Shown here one piece after another: positions 25,447-33,881 of a stretch of 64,000 nt of DNA; the first letter of the stretch is position 1; each line of letters opens with the position of its first letter. Below the pieces are notes generated by a model, which worked only from the letters and a program-made list of their open reading frames with translations, had not been told where the DNA came from and searched no databases. The DNA comes from Rhodoferax bucti (GTDB taxonomy: Bacteria; Pseudomonadota; Gammaproteobacteria; Burkholderiales; Burkholderiaceae_C): the NCBI RefSeq assembly GCF_005876985.1, contig NZ_VAHD01000001.1, forward strand, positions 310,001 through 374,000, given 5' to 3'. The translations under genes and the position numbers were made by a program.

Positions 25447-27447
25447 TTAAAAATGAATCCCCCGCATCATCTGCTGCATCGCAATCGCCTCGGGTGACAG
25501 CTTCTGCTTTTCCCCCGGCTTAGCGCCCTTGGCGGCCGATGAATCGGGGAACATGCGGAAGCTGGTGTTCATGGCAATTTGGGCGATGCGGGGCACCAAG
25601 GCATGCATCACCTGGCCAGTGATGCCCAGACGCGTTGCGATTCGCACTGGCTTGCTAATGCAGGCGTCCGCCACCATGTCGGCAGCTTGTTCAGGCGACA
25701 AGGTCGGTACATTGTTGTAAATGCCAGTTGGCGCAATCATGGGGGTACGCACCAAGGGCATATTGATCGTTGTGAAGCTGATGCCCTGGTCCGCGAATTC
25801 GCTGGACGCGCAGCGCGTCCACGCATCCAGCGCGGCTTTAGATGCCACATAGGCGCTGAAGCGCGGCGCATTGGTCAGCACTCCAATGGAGCTGATGTTC
25901 ACGATATGGCCTTTTTTCTTGGCCACCATGCCGGGCAACAGGCCCATGGTCACCCGCAAACAACCAAAGTAATTGAGCTGCATGGTGCGCTCATAGTCGT
26001 GAAAGCGGTCATAGCTGGACTCGATGGCGCGACGGATGGAGCGGCCTGCGTTGTTGATCAGGAAGTCCACACCGCCATGGTTGTCGATCAATACTTTGAC
26101 GAACCGATCGCAATCCGCCATATCGGCAATGTCTGCGGGATAGGCCACAAAACTGTAGCCCTTGGCCTTGGCTTCTTTGCAGGCTTCCTCCAGCTTGTCC
26201 ACATCCCGGCCGCAGATGATGGTCGTGGCCCCGGCCTCGGCAAACTTGTGCGCAGCAGCCAAACCGATGCCTGACGAGCCCCCGGTCACCAAGACCACCT
26301 TGCCGCCCACCGTACCGCGCAAGGAGCGATCGATGTGCAAATCCGGATCCAGATGGCGCTCCCAGTAGTCCCACAAGCGCCATGCATAGTCTTTCAGGTT
26401 AGGGCACTCGACGCCCGAACCTTTCAGCATTGCTAGGGAATCACGGCAATCAAAGCGGGTGGGATAGTTGATGAACGTGAGCATGTCTTCGGGCAGGCTC
26501 AGGTCTTTCATGATCGCGTTGCGCACCCGGCGCACCGGGGCCAGCGCCATCAAGGTCTTGGTCACGCTGCGGGGGATGAAACCCAACAATGCCGCATTCA
26601 CAAAGATATTCATCTTGGGCGCATGGGCCGCCTTGCTGAAGATGTCGAGCACATCGCCCACGCGGTAGCCCACCGGATCGACCAAGTGGTAGCACTGCTT
26701 CGCAATGCCCTGTTTGTGGCTGATCACGTCCAGTGCATTCACCACAAAGTCCACCGGCACGATATTGACCCGGCCGCCTTCCAACCCAATGGACGGCATC
26801 CACGGCGGCAGCAACTGCCGCATGCGCTGGATCAGTTTGAAGAAGTAGTAGGGGCCGTCAATCTTGTCCATCTCGCCGGTCTGGCTATCGCCCACCACCA
26901 TGGCAGGGCGGTACACCGACCACGGCACCTTGCATTCCTTGCGCACGATTTTTTCGCTCTCGTGCTTGGTCATGAAATACGGATGCTCGTAGTTCTCCGC
27001 CTCGTCAAACATGTCCTCGCGGAACACACCTTCGTACAAGCCGGCGGCCGCAATCGACGACACATGGTGAAAGTGCCCGACCTCCACCGCCTTGGCAAAC
27101 TCCACCGTGTTGCGGGTGCCCTCGATGTTCACCGCGAACTGAAACTCTTCGTCAGCCTCTAGGTCGTACACCGCAGCCAAGTGATAAAAGTGATCAATCT
27201 GCCCTTTCAGTGCCTTGATCACCTCTGCGGCCACTCCGAGTTTTTTGCCCGTCAAGTCACCAAACACCGGCACCACCCGCGCAGCAGATTTGGCATCCGT
27301 CAGCCCCCAGAACTCGCGCAAGCCGGCCACCTTGTCTTCGCTCTCCTTGCGGATCAAAAAATGCACCGTAGCGCCCTTGCGCTGCAACAACTTTTTGACC
27401 AAGCGTTTGCCGATAAAACCCGTAGCTCCTGTGACGAAATACCGCAT
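25447..27447 (-). CDS. Two-domain fatty acyl-CoA reductase (alcohol-forming type)
   Basis: The protein (666 residues from the ATG at 27447, behind CAGGAG) joins two SDR domains. The N-terminal extended SDR starts MRYFVTGATGFIGKRLVKKL and has HVSSIAAAGLYEGVFREDMF and a YFMTK Tyr-Lys pair. The C-terminal classical SDR has VLVTGGSSGIGLAAA near residue 394, NNAGRSIRR and YVASKAALD. Length and both halves closely resemble the Marinobacter FAR enzymes, which reduce acyl-CoA or acyl-ACP to fatty alcohol with NADPH. The wax ester synthase 4 kb away would use such alcohol. A general 'SDR family' role is the fallback. Confidence 0.85.
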   Translation of the reverse strand: MRYFVTGATGFIGKRLVKKLLQRKGATVHFLIRKESEDKVAGLREFWGLTDAKSAARVVPVFGDLTGKKLGVAAEVIKALKGQIDHFYHLAAVYDLEADEEFQFAVNIEGTRNTVEFAKAVEVGHFHHVSSIAAAGLYEGVFREDMFDEAENYEHPYFMTKHESEKIVRKECKVPWSVYRPAMVVGDSQTGEMDKIDGPYYFFKLIQRMRQLLPPWMPSIGLEGGRVNIVPVDFVVNALDVISHKQGIAKQCYHLVDPVGYRVGDVLDIFSKAAHAPKMNIFVNAALLGFIPRSVTKTLMALAPVRRVRNAIMKDLSLPEDMLTFINYPTRFDCRDSLAMLKGSGVECPNLKDYAWRLWDYWERHLDPDLHIDRSLRGTVGGKVVLVTGGSSGIGLAAAHKFAEAGATTIICGRDVDKLEEACKEAKAKGYSFVAYPADIADMADCDRFVKVLIDNHGGVDFLINNAGRSIRRAIESSYDRFHDYERTMQLNYFGCLRVTMGLLPGMVAKKKGHIVNISSIGVLTNAPRFSAYVASKAALDAWTRCASSEFADQGISFTTINMPLVRTPMIAPTGIYNNVPTLSPEQAADMVADACISKPVRIATRLGITGQVMHALVPRIAQIAMNTSFRMFPDSSAAKGAKPGEKQKLSPEAIAMQQMMRGIHF

Positions 27448-27664
27448 ACATGCTCCTGTTGATCGAATAATTCTGACGGACTTTGGCGCCGCAGATTTCA
27501 TCGTAAACCCGCGACCACCGATTCCAAGCCGGCCATTGTGCGATCGATTCAGTGTTTACCTTAGTAGCGCCCACCTACACAGACCCTATTTCAGGGCTTA
27601 GAGTAGATGCCACGCTAAAGCACCATCACGAACACACCCGTCACACACCCATCAGGAGTTATTC

Positions 27665-28276
27665 ATGGTCAAAAAGATTCACAAGAGCAAGCCCGCCACA
27701 GCCGCTGCCAGCCCCTTGTCGGCATCGGTCAAAGATTCCGCGCAGCAAATCTGGCAAGCGGGCCTGGGCGCATTCACCCGAGCGCAAGCAGAGGGCAGCA
27801 AGGCCTTTGAAGCCCTGGTGAAAGAAGGTGTCAGCATCCAGCGCAAAACGCAGGCTGCAGCTGAAGGCAAGATCAATGAAGCCACCGCCAAAATGTCCAC
27901 CATGGCCAACGACATCTCTAACAAAGCGACCGGCCAATGGGACAAGCTGGAAAACATTTTTGAAGAGCGCGTCGCCAAAGCCCTGAACAAACTGGGTGTG
28001 CCCTCCGCCAAGGACGTCAACGCCCTGATCGCCCGTATCGACGAGCTCCATCAAGCCGTCCAGAAACTGACACCTAAAGCGCCTGCTACAGCCAAGACCA
28101 CCAAGGCCGTGGCAAAGAAAGCGGCACCTGCGCCCACCCCCTCCGTCGCCAAGAAGGCTCCCGCCAAAAAAACAACCGCTACCAAAACTGCAGCAAAGAA
28201 AGCCGTAAGCAAGAGCGCTACAGCCACAAAAACATCAACCCCCACCGTTGGCGACGCACCTGCTGCGCAAAACTAA
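27665..28276 (+). CDS. Phasin family protein, PhaF-like
   Basis: The 203-residue protein has an N-terminal phasin-like amphipathic helical region (SAQQIWQAGLGAFTRAQAEG then SKAFEALVKEGVSIQ) and a C-terminal Lys-Ala-Pro-rich tail (AKKAPAKKTTATKTAAKKAV and neighbours) like histone H1 and PhaF. Phasins coat intracellular polyester or lipid granules; the basic tail of PhaF binds DNA and helps granule partitioning. An intrinsic terminator follows. Its neighbours are lipid-storage genes, so it may coat PHA granules, wax ester/TAG bodies or both. Confidence 0.85.
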   Translation: MVKKIHKSKPATAAASPLSASVKDSAQQIWQAGLGAFTRAQAEGSKAFEALVKEGVSIQRKTQAAAEGKINEATAKMSTMANDISNKATGQWDKLENIFEERVAKALNKLGVPSAKDVNALIARIDELHQAVQKLTPKAPATAKTTKAVAKKAAPAPTPSVAKKAPAKKTTATKTAAKKAVSKSATATKTSTPTVGDAPAAQN

Positions 28277-28296
28277 GCAGCAGCCACCTGTCCATC

Positions 28297-28319
28297 AGGG
28301 CGCGCAAGCGCCCTTTTTT
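28297..28319 (+). terminator. Intrinsic terminator after the phasin gene
   Basis: GGGCGC (28298-28303) and GCGCCC (28308-28313) form a stem with a GCAA tetraloop, with an extra A-T pair at the base and six Ts at 28314-28319. It follows the phasin stop by about 20 bases. Confidence 0.88.
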
Positions 28320-28382
28320 ACGCCTTGCCACACTGCTGCAACGCAACATGCGCACCACGACTAGAACACTACACTCCCTCTC

Positions 28383-29582
28383 ATGAAGGCAGACAAAAAA
28401 ACATCGCCCACCATCGCCTTGGCGCTCGCCGGTGGCGGCCCGTTGGGGGCGATTTATGAGGTCGGCGCCTTGTGCGCGCTGGATGAGTCGTTGGCCGGGG
28501 TGGACTTCACCCATTTGAACCATTACGTGGGCGTATCTGCGGGTGGCTTCATTGCCGCAGCACTGGCCAACGGCATGACCCCTCGGCAACTCTGCAAAGC
28601 CTTTATCGAAGGGAGTCCCGGCACGGCCGATTACTTCGATCCCGCATGGCTGATGGAGCCCGCTTACGACGAATTCGTGCGCCGCGGCATCATGCTGCCG
28701 GGCCTCTTGGCGTCCGTGGGGTGGGGCGTGCTGCGTGGCCGTACCTCGGCGCTGCGCGCGCTGGAACGCCTGGCGCCTGCCTTGCCCACCGGCGTGTTTT
28801 CCAACCGGCAGGTAGACACCCAACTCGCCCGCCTGTTCAACCAGGCGGGGCGTACCAACGATTTCCGCAAGTTGCGCTGCCAGCTCACCCTGGTTGCCAC
28901 CCATCTGGACAGTGCAGAAGCCGTCGCTTTCGGTAGCCAGGGCTGGGACCACGTGCCCATCTCCAAAGCCGTGCAAGCCAGCTCTGCGCTCCCTGGGTTG
29001 TTCCCGCCCGTTGCCATCGACGACGAGTATTACGTAGACGGCGCGATGAAAAAAACCATGCACGCCTCCGTGGCGCTGGAGCAAGGCGTGGACCTGCTGA
29101 TCTGCCTGAACCCGCTCGTGCCCTTTGACGCCACCGCGCCGCAGATACCGCGCATCGTGGATGGCGGCCTGCCGGCGGTGATGAGCCAAACCTTCCGCGC
29201 CATGATCCACTCCCGCATGGAGCTGGGCATGAAGCACTACGCCCACGCCTACCCGGACACGGACATCGTGCTGATCGAACCCGACCACCGGGACCCCGAG
29301 CTGTATCTCGCCAACACCTTCAGCTACGCCCAACGCAGGCAACTCGCCGAGCACGCGTACCAGCAAACCCGCCAGCTACTGCGAGCAGGCGATACCAGCC
29401 TCACGGCCTCACTCCAGCGCCACGGCATTCAACTGCGGCATGATGTGCTGAACGACAGCAAGCGCCACTTATGCGCCCCTAGGAAACTCCCATCCCGCCT
29501 GGGGCAGGCTTTGGGTACATTGCAGGATGTCATGGATGATCTTTCACACGTGGTCCGCCACGAAACTCGGCTGAGGCACTGA
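28383..29582 (+). CDS. Patatin-like phospholipase
   Basis: The 399-residue protein has the patatin Ser-Asp dyad layout: oxyanion loop ALALAGGGPLGAIYEVGAL near residue 13, nucleophile Ser52 in GVSAGG, and the catalytic Asp219 in VDGAMKK. Such enzymes hydrolyse acyl-ester lipids in the cytoplasm or at membranes. The gene starts after the phasin terminator and runs into the tetR gene with only three bases between, so the three genes patatin-tetR-TPR likely form one operon. It could mobilise stored neutral lipid; the substrate is inference. Confidence 0.87.
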   Translation: MKADKKTSPTIALALAGGGPLGAIYEVGALCALDESLAGVDFTHLNHYVGVSAGGFIAAALANGMTPRQLCKAFIEGSPGTADYFDPAWLMEPAYDEFVRRGIMLPGLLASVGWGVLRGRTSALRALERLAPALPTGVFSNRQVDTQLARLFNQAGRTNDFRKLRCQLTLVATHLDSAEAVAFGSQGWDHVPISKAVQASSALPGLFPPVAIDDEYYVDGAMKKTMHASVALEQGVDLLICLNPLVPFDATAPQIPRIVDGGLPAVMSQTFRAMIHSRMELGMKHYAHAYPDTDIVLIEPDHRDPELYLANTFSYAQRRQLAEHAYQQTRQLLRAGDTSLTASLQRHGIQLRHDVLNDSKRHLCAPRKLPSRLGQALGTLQDVMDDLSHVVRHETRLRH

Positions 29583-29585
29583 CGC

Positions 29586-30242
29586 ATGGTTAAAAAAGCG
29601 CCGCGGCGTACCGCCGAGCGGATTCTCGAAACCACCCTGGAGCTGTTCAACCGCTTCGGAGAGCCCAATGTATCGACCACGCTGATCTCCGCCGAACTGG
29701 GCATCAGCCCGGGCAACCTGTACTACCACTACCCCGCCAAAGACGAGCTGATCAACTCGCTGTTTGACCGCTATGAGCGCTCTCTCAACGAAGTGCTCAA
29801 CGCCAGCGACAACGTGCGCGACGTGGAAGACGCCTGGTTCTTCATGCACACCCTGTTTGAGTTGATTTGGCAGTACCGCTTTTTGTACCGCGACCTCAAC
29901 GACCTGCTGAGCAAAAACCGCCGCCTGGAAACCCATTTTCAGAGCGTGCTGAAAAATAAAACCCGCTCCATCCGCGCCATGCTCGAATGCATGGCCCGCG
30001 CCGGCGCTCTGCGCATGGACGTGCGCGAGATGGAGCCTACCGCCACCAGCATGGTGGTGGTGCTCACCTACTGGTTGAGCTTTGAATATGTGCGCGATCC
30101 GCGCAACGCCTTGGAGCCCGCCAGTGCCCAAGCCGCCCTGCTACGCGGCGGGCAGCATGTGCTCAACCTGCTGGTGCCTTATCTGGAGGCCCAGCAACGC
30201 CAGCATCTGATGCAACTCACCGGCGCCTACAACACCCCCTGA
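29586..30242 (+). CDS. TetR/AcrR family regulator
   Basis: This 218-residue protein has a TetR helix-turn-helix near residues 8-55 (RILETTLELFNRFGEPNVST then ISAELGISPGNLYYHYPAKD) and a helical ligand domain. It probably represses its own operon or nearby lipid genes in response to an acyl-CoA or fatty acid, as many TetR regulators in lipid loci do; that is inference. It is placed between the patatin gene (three bases) and the TPR gene (one-base overlap). Confidence 0.87.
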   Translation: MVKKAPRRTAERILETTLELFNRFGEPNVSTTLISAELGISPGNLYYHYPAKDELINSLFDRYERSLNEVLNASDNVRDVEDAWFFMHTLFELIWQYRFLYRDLNDLLSKNRRLETHFQSVLKNKTRSIRAMLECMARAGALRMDVREMEPTATSMVVVLTYWLSFEYVRDPRNALEPASAQAALLRGGQHVLNLLVPYLEAQQRQHLMQLTGAYNTP

Positions 30243-31024
30243 TGCACGGCACACCGACCTGGGCCCCCTACCCGTATGTGAAATTGCACACGTGGGACAA
30301 CGCCCGCTTGATGGCCGCGTGGCCTCAGCTCCATGCCGGCGATCAGGAACCCCTGCCGCAAGACCCCGAGTTGCAGGAGGCCTGGGCGCTCTACCACCGG
30401 GGTGAGTTTGAAGCCGCCTTCCAGCTCGGGCGCCTGCTGGGCACGGCGGGTTACACGCTCATGAACAAGGCCAGCCTGATTCAAGCCGACTACCTGGAGC
30501 AAGGTGAAACCGGCAAACTCAAACTCTACTTTGACACCGCAGAGCGGGCCCGCGCCCACATCAATGCCGAACCCGGCAACCCCAATGCCCACTACTTGTA
30601 TGGCTACGCCCTAGGCCGCTACAGCCAAGGCACCAGTGTGGCCAAAGCCTTGGCACAGGGGTATGGCGACAAAATCAAAACCGCGTTTGAAACCGCCATC
30701 GCGCTGCAACCCCGCCATGCGGACGCGCACCTTGCGCTGGGCACCTTTCACGCCGAAGTCATCGACAAAGTGGGGCCGCTCATCGGCAGCATGACGTATG
30801 GCGCGAAGCGGGAAACGGCACTGCAGCACTTCCGCACCGGCCTTGCGCTCATTCCGCGTGCGGCCCTTGCGCTCACAGAATACGCACGTGGCTTGATGAT
30901 GCTGGACGCAGACGCGTACGACGCCGAAGCCTTGTGCCTGTACGAGCAGGCCGCTACCATTACCCCGCTGGATGCGATGGAGCACCTGGGCGTGCTGCAG
31001 GTGCAAGCCGAATTGGCCAACTGA
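30242..31024 (+). CDS. TPR-like helical protein of unknown function
   Basis: The 260-residue product has repeated helix-turn-helix units of TPR type, for example PGNPNAHYLYGYALGRYSQG and LQPRHADAHLALGTFHAEVI and ALIPRAALALTEYARGLMML. No signal peptide is seen. Its ATG overlaps the tetR stop (TGATG) so it is co-translated with the regulator. Its TGA directly abuts the stop of the wax ester synthase gene on the other strand (TGATCA). I cannot assign a function. Confidence 0.75.
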   Translation: MHGTPTWAPYPYVKLHTWDNARLMAAWPQLHAGDQEPLPQDPELQEAWALYHRGEFEAAFQLGRLLGTAGYTLMNKASLIQADYLEQGETGKLKLYFDTAERARAHINAEPGNPNAHYLYGYALGRYSQGTSVAKALAQGYGDKIKTAFETAIALQPRHADAHLALGTFHAEVIDKVGPLIGSMTYGAKRETALQHFRTGLALIPRAALALTEYARGLMMLDADAYDAEALCLYEQAATITPLDAMEHLGVLQVQAELAN

Positions 31025-32632
31025 TCAATCGCCCCAAGGCAACATCAGCGTCAGCATCGAGAGCTTGGCGAACTCCGGCTCGAATTGGTCGATGATTTGC
31101 TGCGGGTCCGAGCACAGGGTGGCATCCGACACTACCCCGAACTGCACCCCGCCGCCATAGCTCAGGATCGACACGCCTAAGCCCACCGAACCACTCTGCG
31201 GCACCCAGAAGAGGTTCTCTTCAATCGTGGCGCCGCAGATTTTGAGCTTCTCGCGCGGGCCGGGCACATTGGTCATCACCGCCGTGGTCTTCTTGGAGAA
31301 CAGGTTCAGCAAGGCGTCCTGCGCGGGTTTGATCAGCAAACCCGCCACCGCCAGCAAGCCAAACGCCAGCAAGGGCTGCATGCTGCCCTTGAGGCCCCGC
31401 ATGCGGGTGCGCACCTCGTAGACCCGCTCCACCGGGTTGTCCACGCCAATGGGTAGCACCAGCGGCGCCAAGCCAAATTGGTTCCCCAGCTTGTAGGCGT
31501 GCTCCAGCGGCCGCAAGTTCACCGGCACCATGGCGCGGATTTCTTTGCCGGACACCTCATCACCCTGCTCGCGCAGATACTCGCCAATGGCACCCGCCAC
31601 ACAGCTCAGCAGCACATCGTTGATCGAGCAGTTCAGCGCCTTGCCCACCGCCTTTACTTCGGCCAAAGGCAAGGGCTTGCACCAAGCCACCCGCTTGGAC
31701 GTGCCGGGCTGGCCTTTGAGGCGGGTGGGTGAGTCGTCGGGCATCAGCGCCAAGGACGCCAAATCGCTCACCACTTGGTAAGCCATCTTGGCCATGTCCA
31801 CCGAGTTGCTCACCCCGGACTCCACACCTTTTTGCGGCTCCATCAGCAAGCCCATGGATTTGACAGCGCCATCGCCCGCCGCCCCCAGGGCCTTCACAGC
31901 CATGTGGGTGAGTGGCTTGAGCAAGGCGTCACTCAGCCAGGCTTCTGCGCCCTCCATGCCTTGCGCACGCTCGGCCTTGCTGCGGCGCTGCGGGGGCGGG
32001 CTGCCACCATCCACCAGCGACTGGGTCACCGAGATGAGCGCAATACCATCGGCAATGCAGTGGTGAATGCGCACCATCAGGGCCGAGCCACCTTTGTAGT
32101 TCTCCACCAAATGCAACTGCCACAGGGGGCGGCTGCGGTCCAAGGGCTCCATGGTCAGTGCGGCCAGGCGGTCTTGCAGTGCCTCTTGCTCACGGCCACG
32201 CGGTTTTTTGGGCAAGGTTTCGATGACCACATGGCGGTCGATATCGAACGCCGCATCCTCCACCCAACTGGCTCCGGCAGCGTCTTCCACCACGCGTTGC
32301 TTGAAGCGCGGATATTTCAACAAACGGTCTTCCACCCGCTGCTTCAAGTCCGCCAAAGGCAGACCGGGCTTGGTCACCCAGACGCCAACGATCATCATCA
32401 GGTTGAAGTCCGAGTCCATGCGCAGCCAGGCCGTGTCGACCTTGGACATGCGCTCACCCTGCAAACCCAGCGTGCCGATGACGGCGTCTGCCACATTTTT
32501 CTGCGCGGCACCCACGGCTTTGCGTGCGCGCCGGGTGACCTTTTTGGCTACTGGTGTGACCGGGGCCACGGTATCGGCGACTTTGCGGCGGGCCTGCTTG
32601 ACAACGTTCTTGGCAATGACGCGGGTGACCAT
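31025..32632 (-). CDS. Wax ester synthase/diacylglycerol acyltransferase (WS/DGAT)
   Basis: WS/DGAT transfers acyl groups from acyl-CoA to fatty alcohol or diacylglycerol, making wax esters or triacylglycerol at the membrane. The 535-residue protein has PLDRSRPLWQLHLVE, the catalytic HHCIADG at residues 190-196, SINDVLLSCVAGAIGEYL and the late MTNVPGPREKL block, all family hallmarks. The first ~60 residues are an unusual basic, Ala-Lys-Val-rich extension (KKVTRRARKAVGAAQKNVAD) before the normal start-like MSKVDTAWLRMDS. It is the expected partner of the acyl-CoA reductase at 25.4 kb. The ATG has GGAG six bases upstream. Confidence 0.92.
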   Translation of the reverse strand: MVTRVIAKNVVKQARRKVADTVAPVTPVAKKVTRRARKAVGAAQKNVADAVIGTLGLQGERMSKVDTAWLRMDSDFNLMMIVGVWVTKPGLPLADLKQRVEDRLLKYPRFKQRVVEDAAGASWVEDAAFDIDRHVVIETLPKKPRGREQEALQDRLAALTMEPLDRSRPLWQLHLVENYKGGSALMVRIHHCIADGIALISVTQSLVDGGSPPPQRRSKAERAQGMEGAEAWLSDALLKPLTHMAVKALGAAGDGAVKSMGLLMEPQKGVESGVSNSVDMAKMAYQVVSDLASLALMPDDSPTRLKGQPGTSKRVAWCKPLPLAEVKAVGKALNCSINDVLLSCVAGAIGEYLREQGDEVSGKEIRAMVPVNLRPLEHAYKLGNQFGLAPLVLPIGVDNPVERVYEVRTRMRGLKGSMQPLLAFGLLAVAGLLIKPAQDALLNLFSKKTTAVMTNVPGPREKLKICGATIEENLFWVPQSGSVGLGVSILSYGGGVQFGVVSDATLCSDPQQIIDQFEPEFAKLSMLTLMLPWGD

Positions 32633-32772
32633 GGATGCTCCGGACTCAACAGGGTTGGGGGTAGCTGCCTATTCTGCGGGTAAAACGCCGCTTAAGATAC
32701 GGGTGAAGCACCTGCTTGCATCGGGTGTTCCCCCTAGTTTCAGTTTCCAGCACACCCCGAACGGAGAAAACC

Positions 32773-33027
32773 ATGGCCGATTTGAAAGCCTCTTTTGAAG
32801 CCGCTGTTGCGAATTCCAAAAACCTGAGCGAGCGGCCCGACAACGGCACCCTGCTCAAAATCTACGCGCTCTACAAGCAAGCCACTGCCGGCGACAACGC
32901 CGAGAAGAAGCCCGGCTTTGCTGATATGGTGGGCCGTGCCAAGTGGGACGCCTGGAATGGCTTCAAGGGCACCAGCAGCGACGATGCGATGCAACAGTAC
33001 ATCGACCTGATCGAGTCTTTGAGCTAA
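32773..33027 (+). CDS. Acyl-CoA-binding protein
   Basis: The 84-residue protein is a four-helix acyl-CoA-binding protein. It has the canonical LLKIYALYKQATAGD strip near residue 27, then KPGFADMVGRAKWDAWNGFK, which holds the Lys and Trp positions of the ligand site. ACBP is common in eukaryotes and scattered in bacteria. It is divergent from the WS/DGAT gene, with 140 bases between starts, and would pool acyl-CoA for lipid storage enzymes. The ATG at 32773 follows GGAG; the open frame extends upstream but without family similarity. Confidence 0.92.
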   Translation: MADLKASFEAAVANSKNLSERPDNGTLLKIYALYKQATAGDNAEKKPGFADMVGRAKWDAWNGFKGTSSDDAMQQYIDLIESLS

Positions 33028-33032
33028 ATCAG

Positions 33033-33080
33033 CCCCTAGCGCCCGCCGAATGTGCGCGGGCAGCTATCAAAAGAGTAGCA
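33033..33080 (+). repeat. Dispersed intergenic repeat, copy 1
   Basis: This copy reads CCCCTAGCGCCCGCCGAATG then TGCGCGGGCAGCTATCAAAA and GAGTAGCA. It shares the core '(T/C)AGCGCCC...ATGTGCGC(A/G)(A/G)GCAGCTATCAAAA..ATAGCA' with five other places in the window. Its end merges into the terminator hairpin at 33074-33098. Confidence 0.8.
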
Positions 33081-33098
33081 TGCGTGCTACTTTTTTTT
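33074..33098 (+). terminator. Intrinsic terminator after the ACBP gene
   Basis: AGTAGCA (33074-33080) and TGCTACT (33085-33091) pair around TGCG, followed by a run of eight Ts. It ends the plus-strand ACBP transcript and overlaps the last bases of the convergent PHA_gran_rgn gene. Confidence 0.82.
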
Positions 33099-33434
33099 CG
33101 TCCCGGTTTTCACCGCTGCTTTGCTCGCTGCCTTGTTGGCAGGCTTGGCGGCCAACAAGGCGTCCAGATTTTTGACAATCTCGGCCTCAATCTTGTCTTT
33201 AAACGCTCCCAGCAAAAAACCGAGCTTGGCGGTGAGGTCGAAGCGGTCTTGGCTCACCCGCAGCACACCGCTCACCCCGGAGCGCTGGAAGACCACTTCA
33301 TCCAGATCGTCGCCCTCCACATAGGTGCACTCCATATCGAACTCCTGCTCGGCCTGCTCGGCCCACTCGAAGGCCACTTTGCGGGCGGCGGCAAAGCCCA
33401 GACTGTGTTCACGCTGGATGTGTAAATCGGCCAT
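33087..33434 (-). CDS. Polyhydroxyalkanoic acid system protein (PHA_gran_rgn family)
   Basis: The protein (115 residues from the ATG at 33434, after AGAGGA) has an N-terminal domain MADLHIQREHSLGFAAARKV and VSGVLRVSQDRFDLTAKLGF, matching the PHA_gran_rgn family encoded near polyester granule genes. The C-terminal tail is Lys-Ala-rich (ANKAASKAAVKTGTKKK). Members are thought to relate to granule formation, but the mechanism is not known to me. It converges on the ACBP gene. Confidence 0.8.
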   Translation of the reverse strand: MADLHIQREHSLGFAAARKVAFEWAEQAEQEFDMECTYVEGDDLDEVVFQRSGVSGVLRVSQDRFDLTAKLGFLLGAFKDKIEAEIVKNLDALLAAKPANKAASKAAVKTGTKKK

Positions 33435-33517
33435 GGGGGAGGGTCCTCTCATCAGTATGCTGTGGGTAGGGCTGCATCCGCAGTTCACCGCATCATAAAA
33501 CCACCGCAGGCCGCAAC

Positions 33518-33847
33518 ATGCTCTACAAATTCAAATCCAAAGTCGCCAGCGACGTCATCATGTTGGAACCCAATGGACGTCAGATTTTGATGCTCTGGGG
33601 CCGCACCGATGAGGCCGGCCTGCGCAAAGGCATTTTGCAAGCCGCCGACATGCCGGCGGCCATCAGCGCACTCGAAGAGGCGATTGCCCACGAGGAGGCC
33701 CAGCGCATTCAGGCGGCGCTTGAGGCCCAAGAGAGGGGGGAAGACACCTTGCCTGCGGGTGTGACGCTGCGCCAGCGGGCTGCGCCCTTGTTGGACATGG
33801 CCCGCCGCAGCATGGCTGCGGGCAAAGACATTACTTGGGGCGTCTGA
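33518..33847 (+). CDS. DUF1840 family protein
   Basis: This 109-residue protein begins MLYKFKSKVASDVIMLEPNG and has the strip ILQAADMPAAISALEEAIAH typical of DUF1840 proteins, small conserved proteins of Burkholderiales of unknown function. It has no membrane segment or signal. It is divergent from the PHA_gran_rgn gene and its stop lies in the left arm of a terminator hairpin. Confidence 0.82.
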   Translation: MLYKFKSKVASDVIMLEPNGRQILMLWGRTDEAGLRKGILQAADMPAAISALEEAIAHEEAQRIQAALEAQERGEDTLPAGVTLRQRAAPLLDMARRSMAAGKDITWGV

Positions 33848-33867
33848 CCCGGCCAGCGGGTCAGACG
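33841..33867. terminator. Convergent terminator hairpin
   Basis: CGTCTGACCC (33841-33850) and GGGTCAGACG (33858-33867) form a perfect 10-base stem with a seven-base loop between two convergent genes. The T run is short on both sides (GGTTTC on the plus strand), so its strength is uncertain. Confidence 0.6.
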
Positions 33868-33881
33868 GGTTTCAGGCTGGA

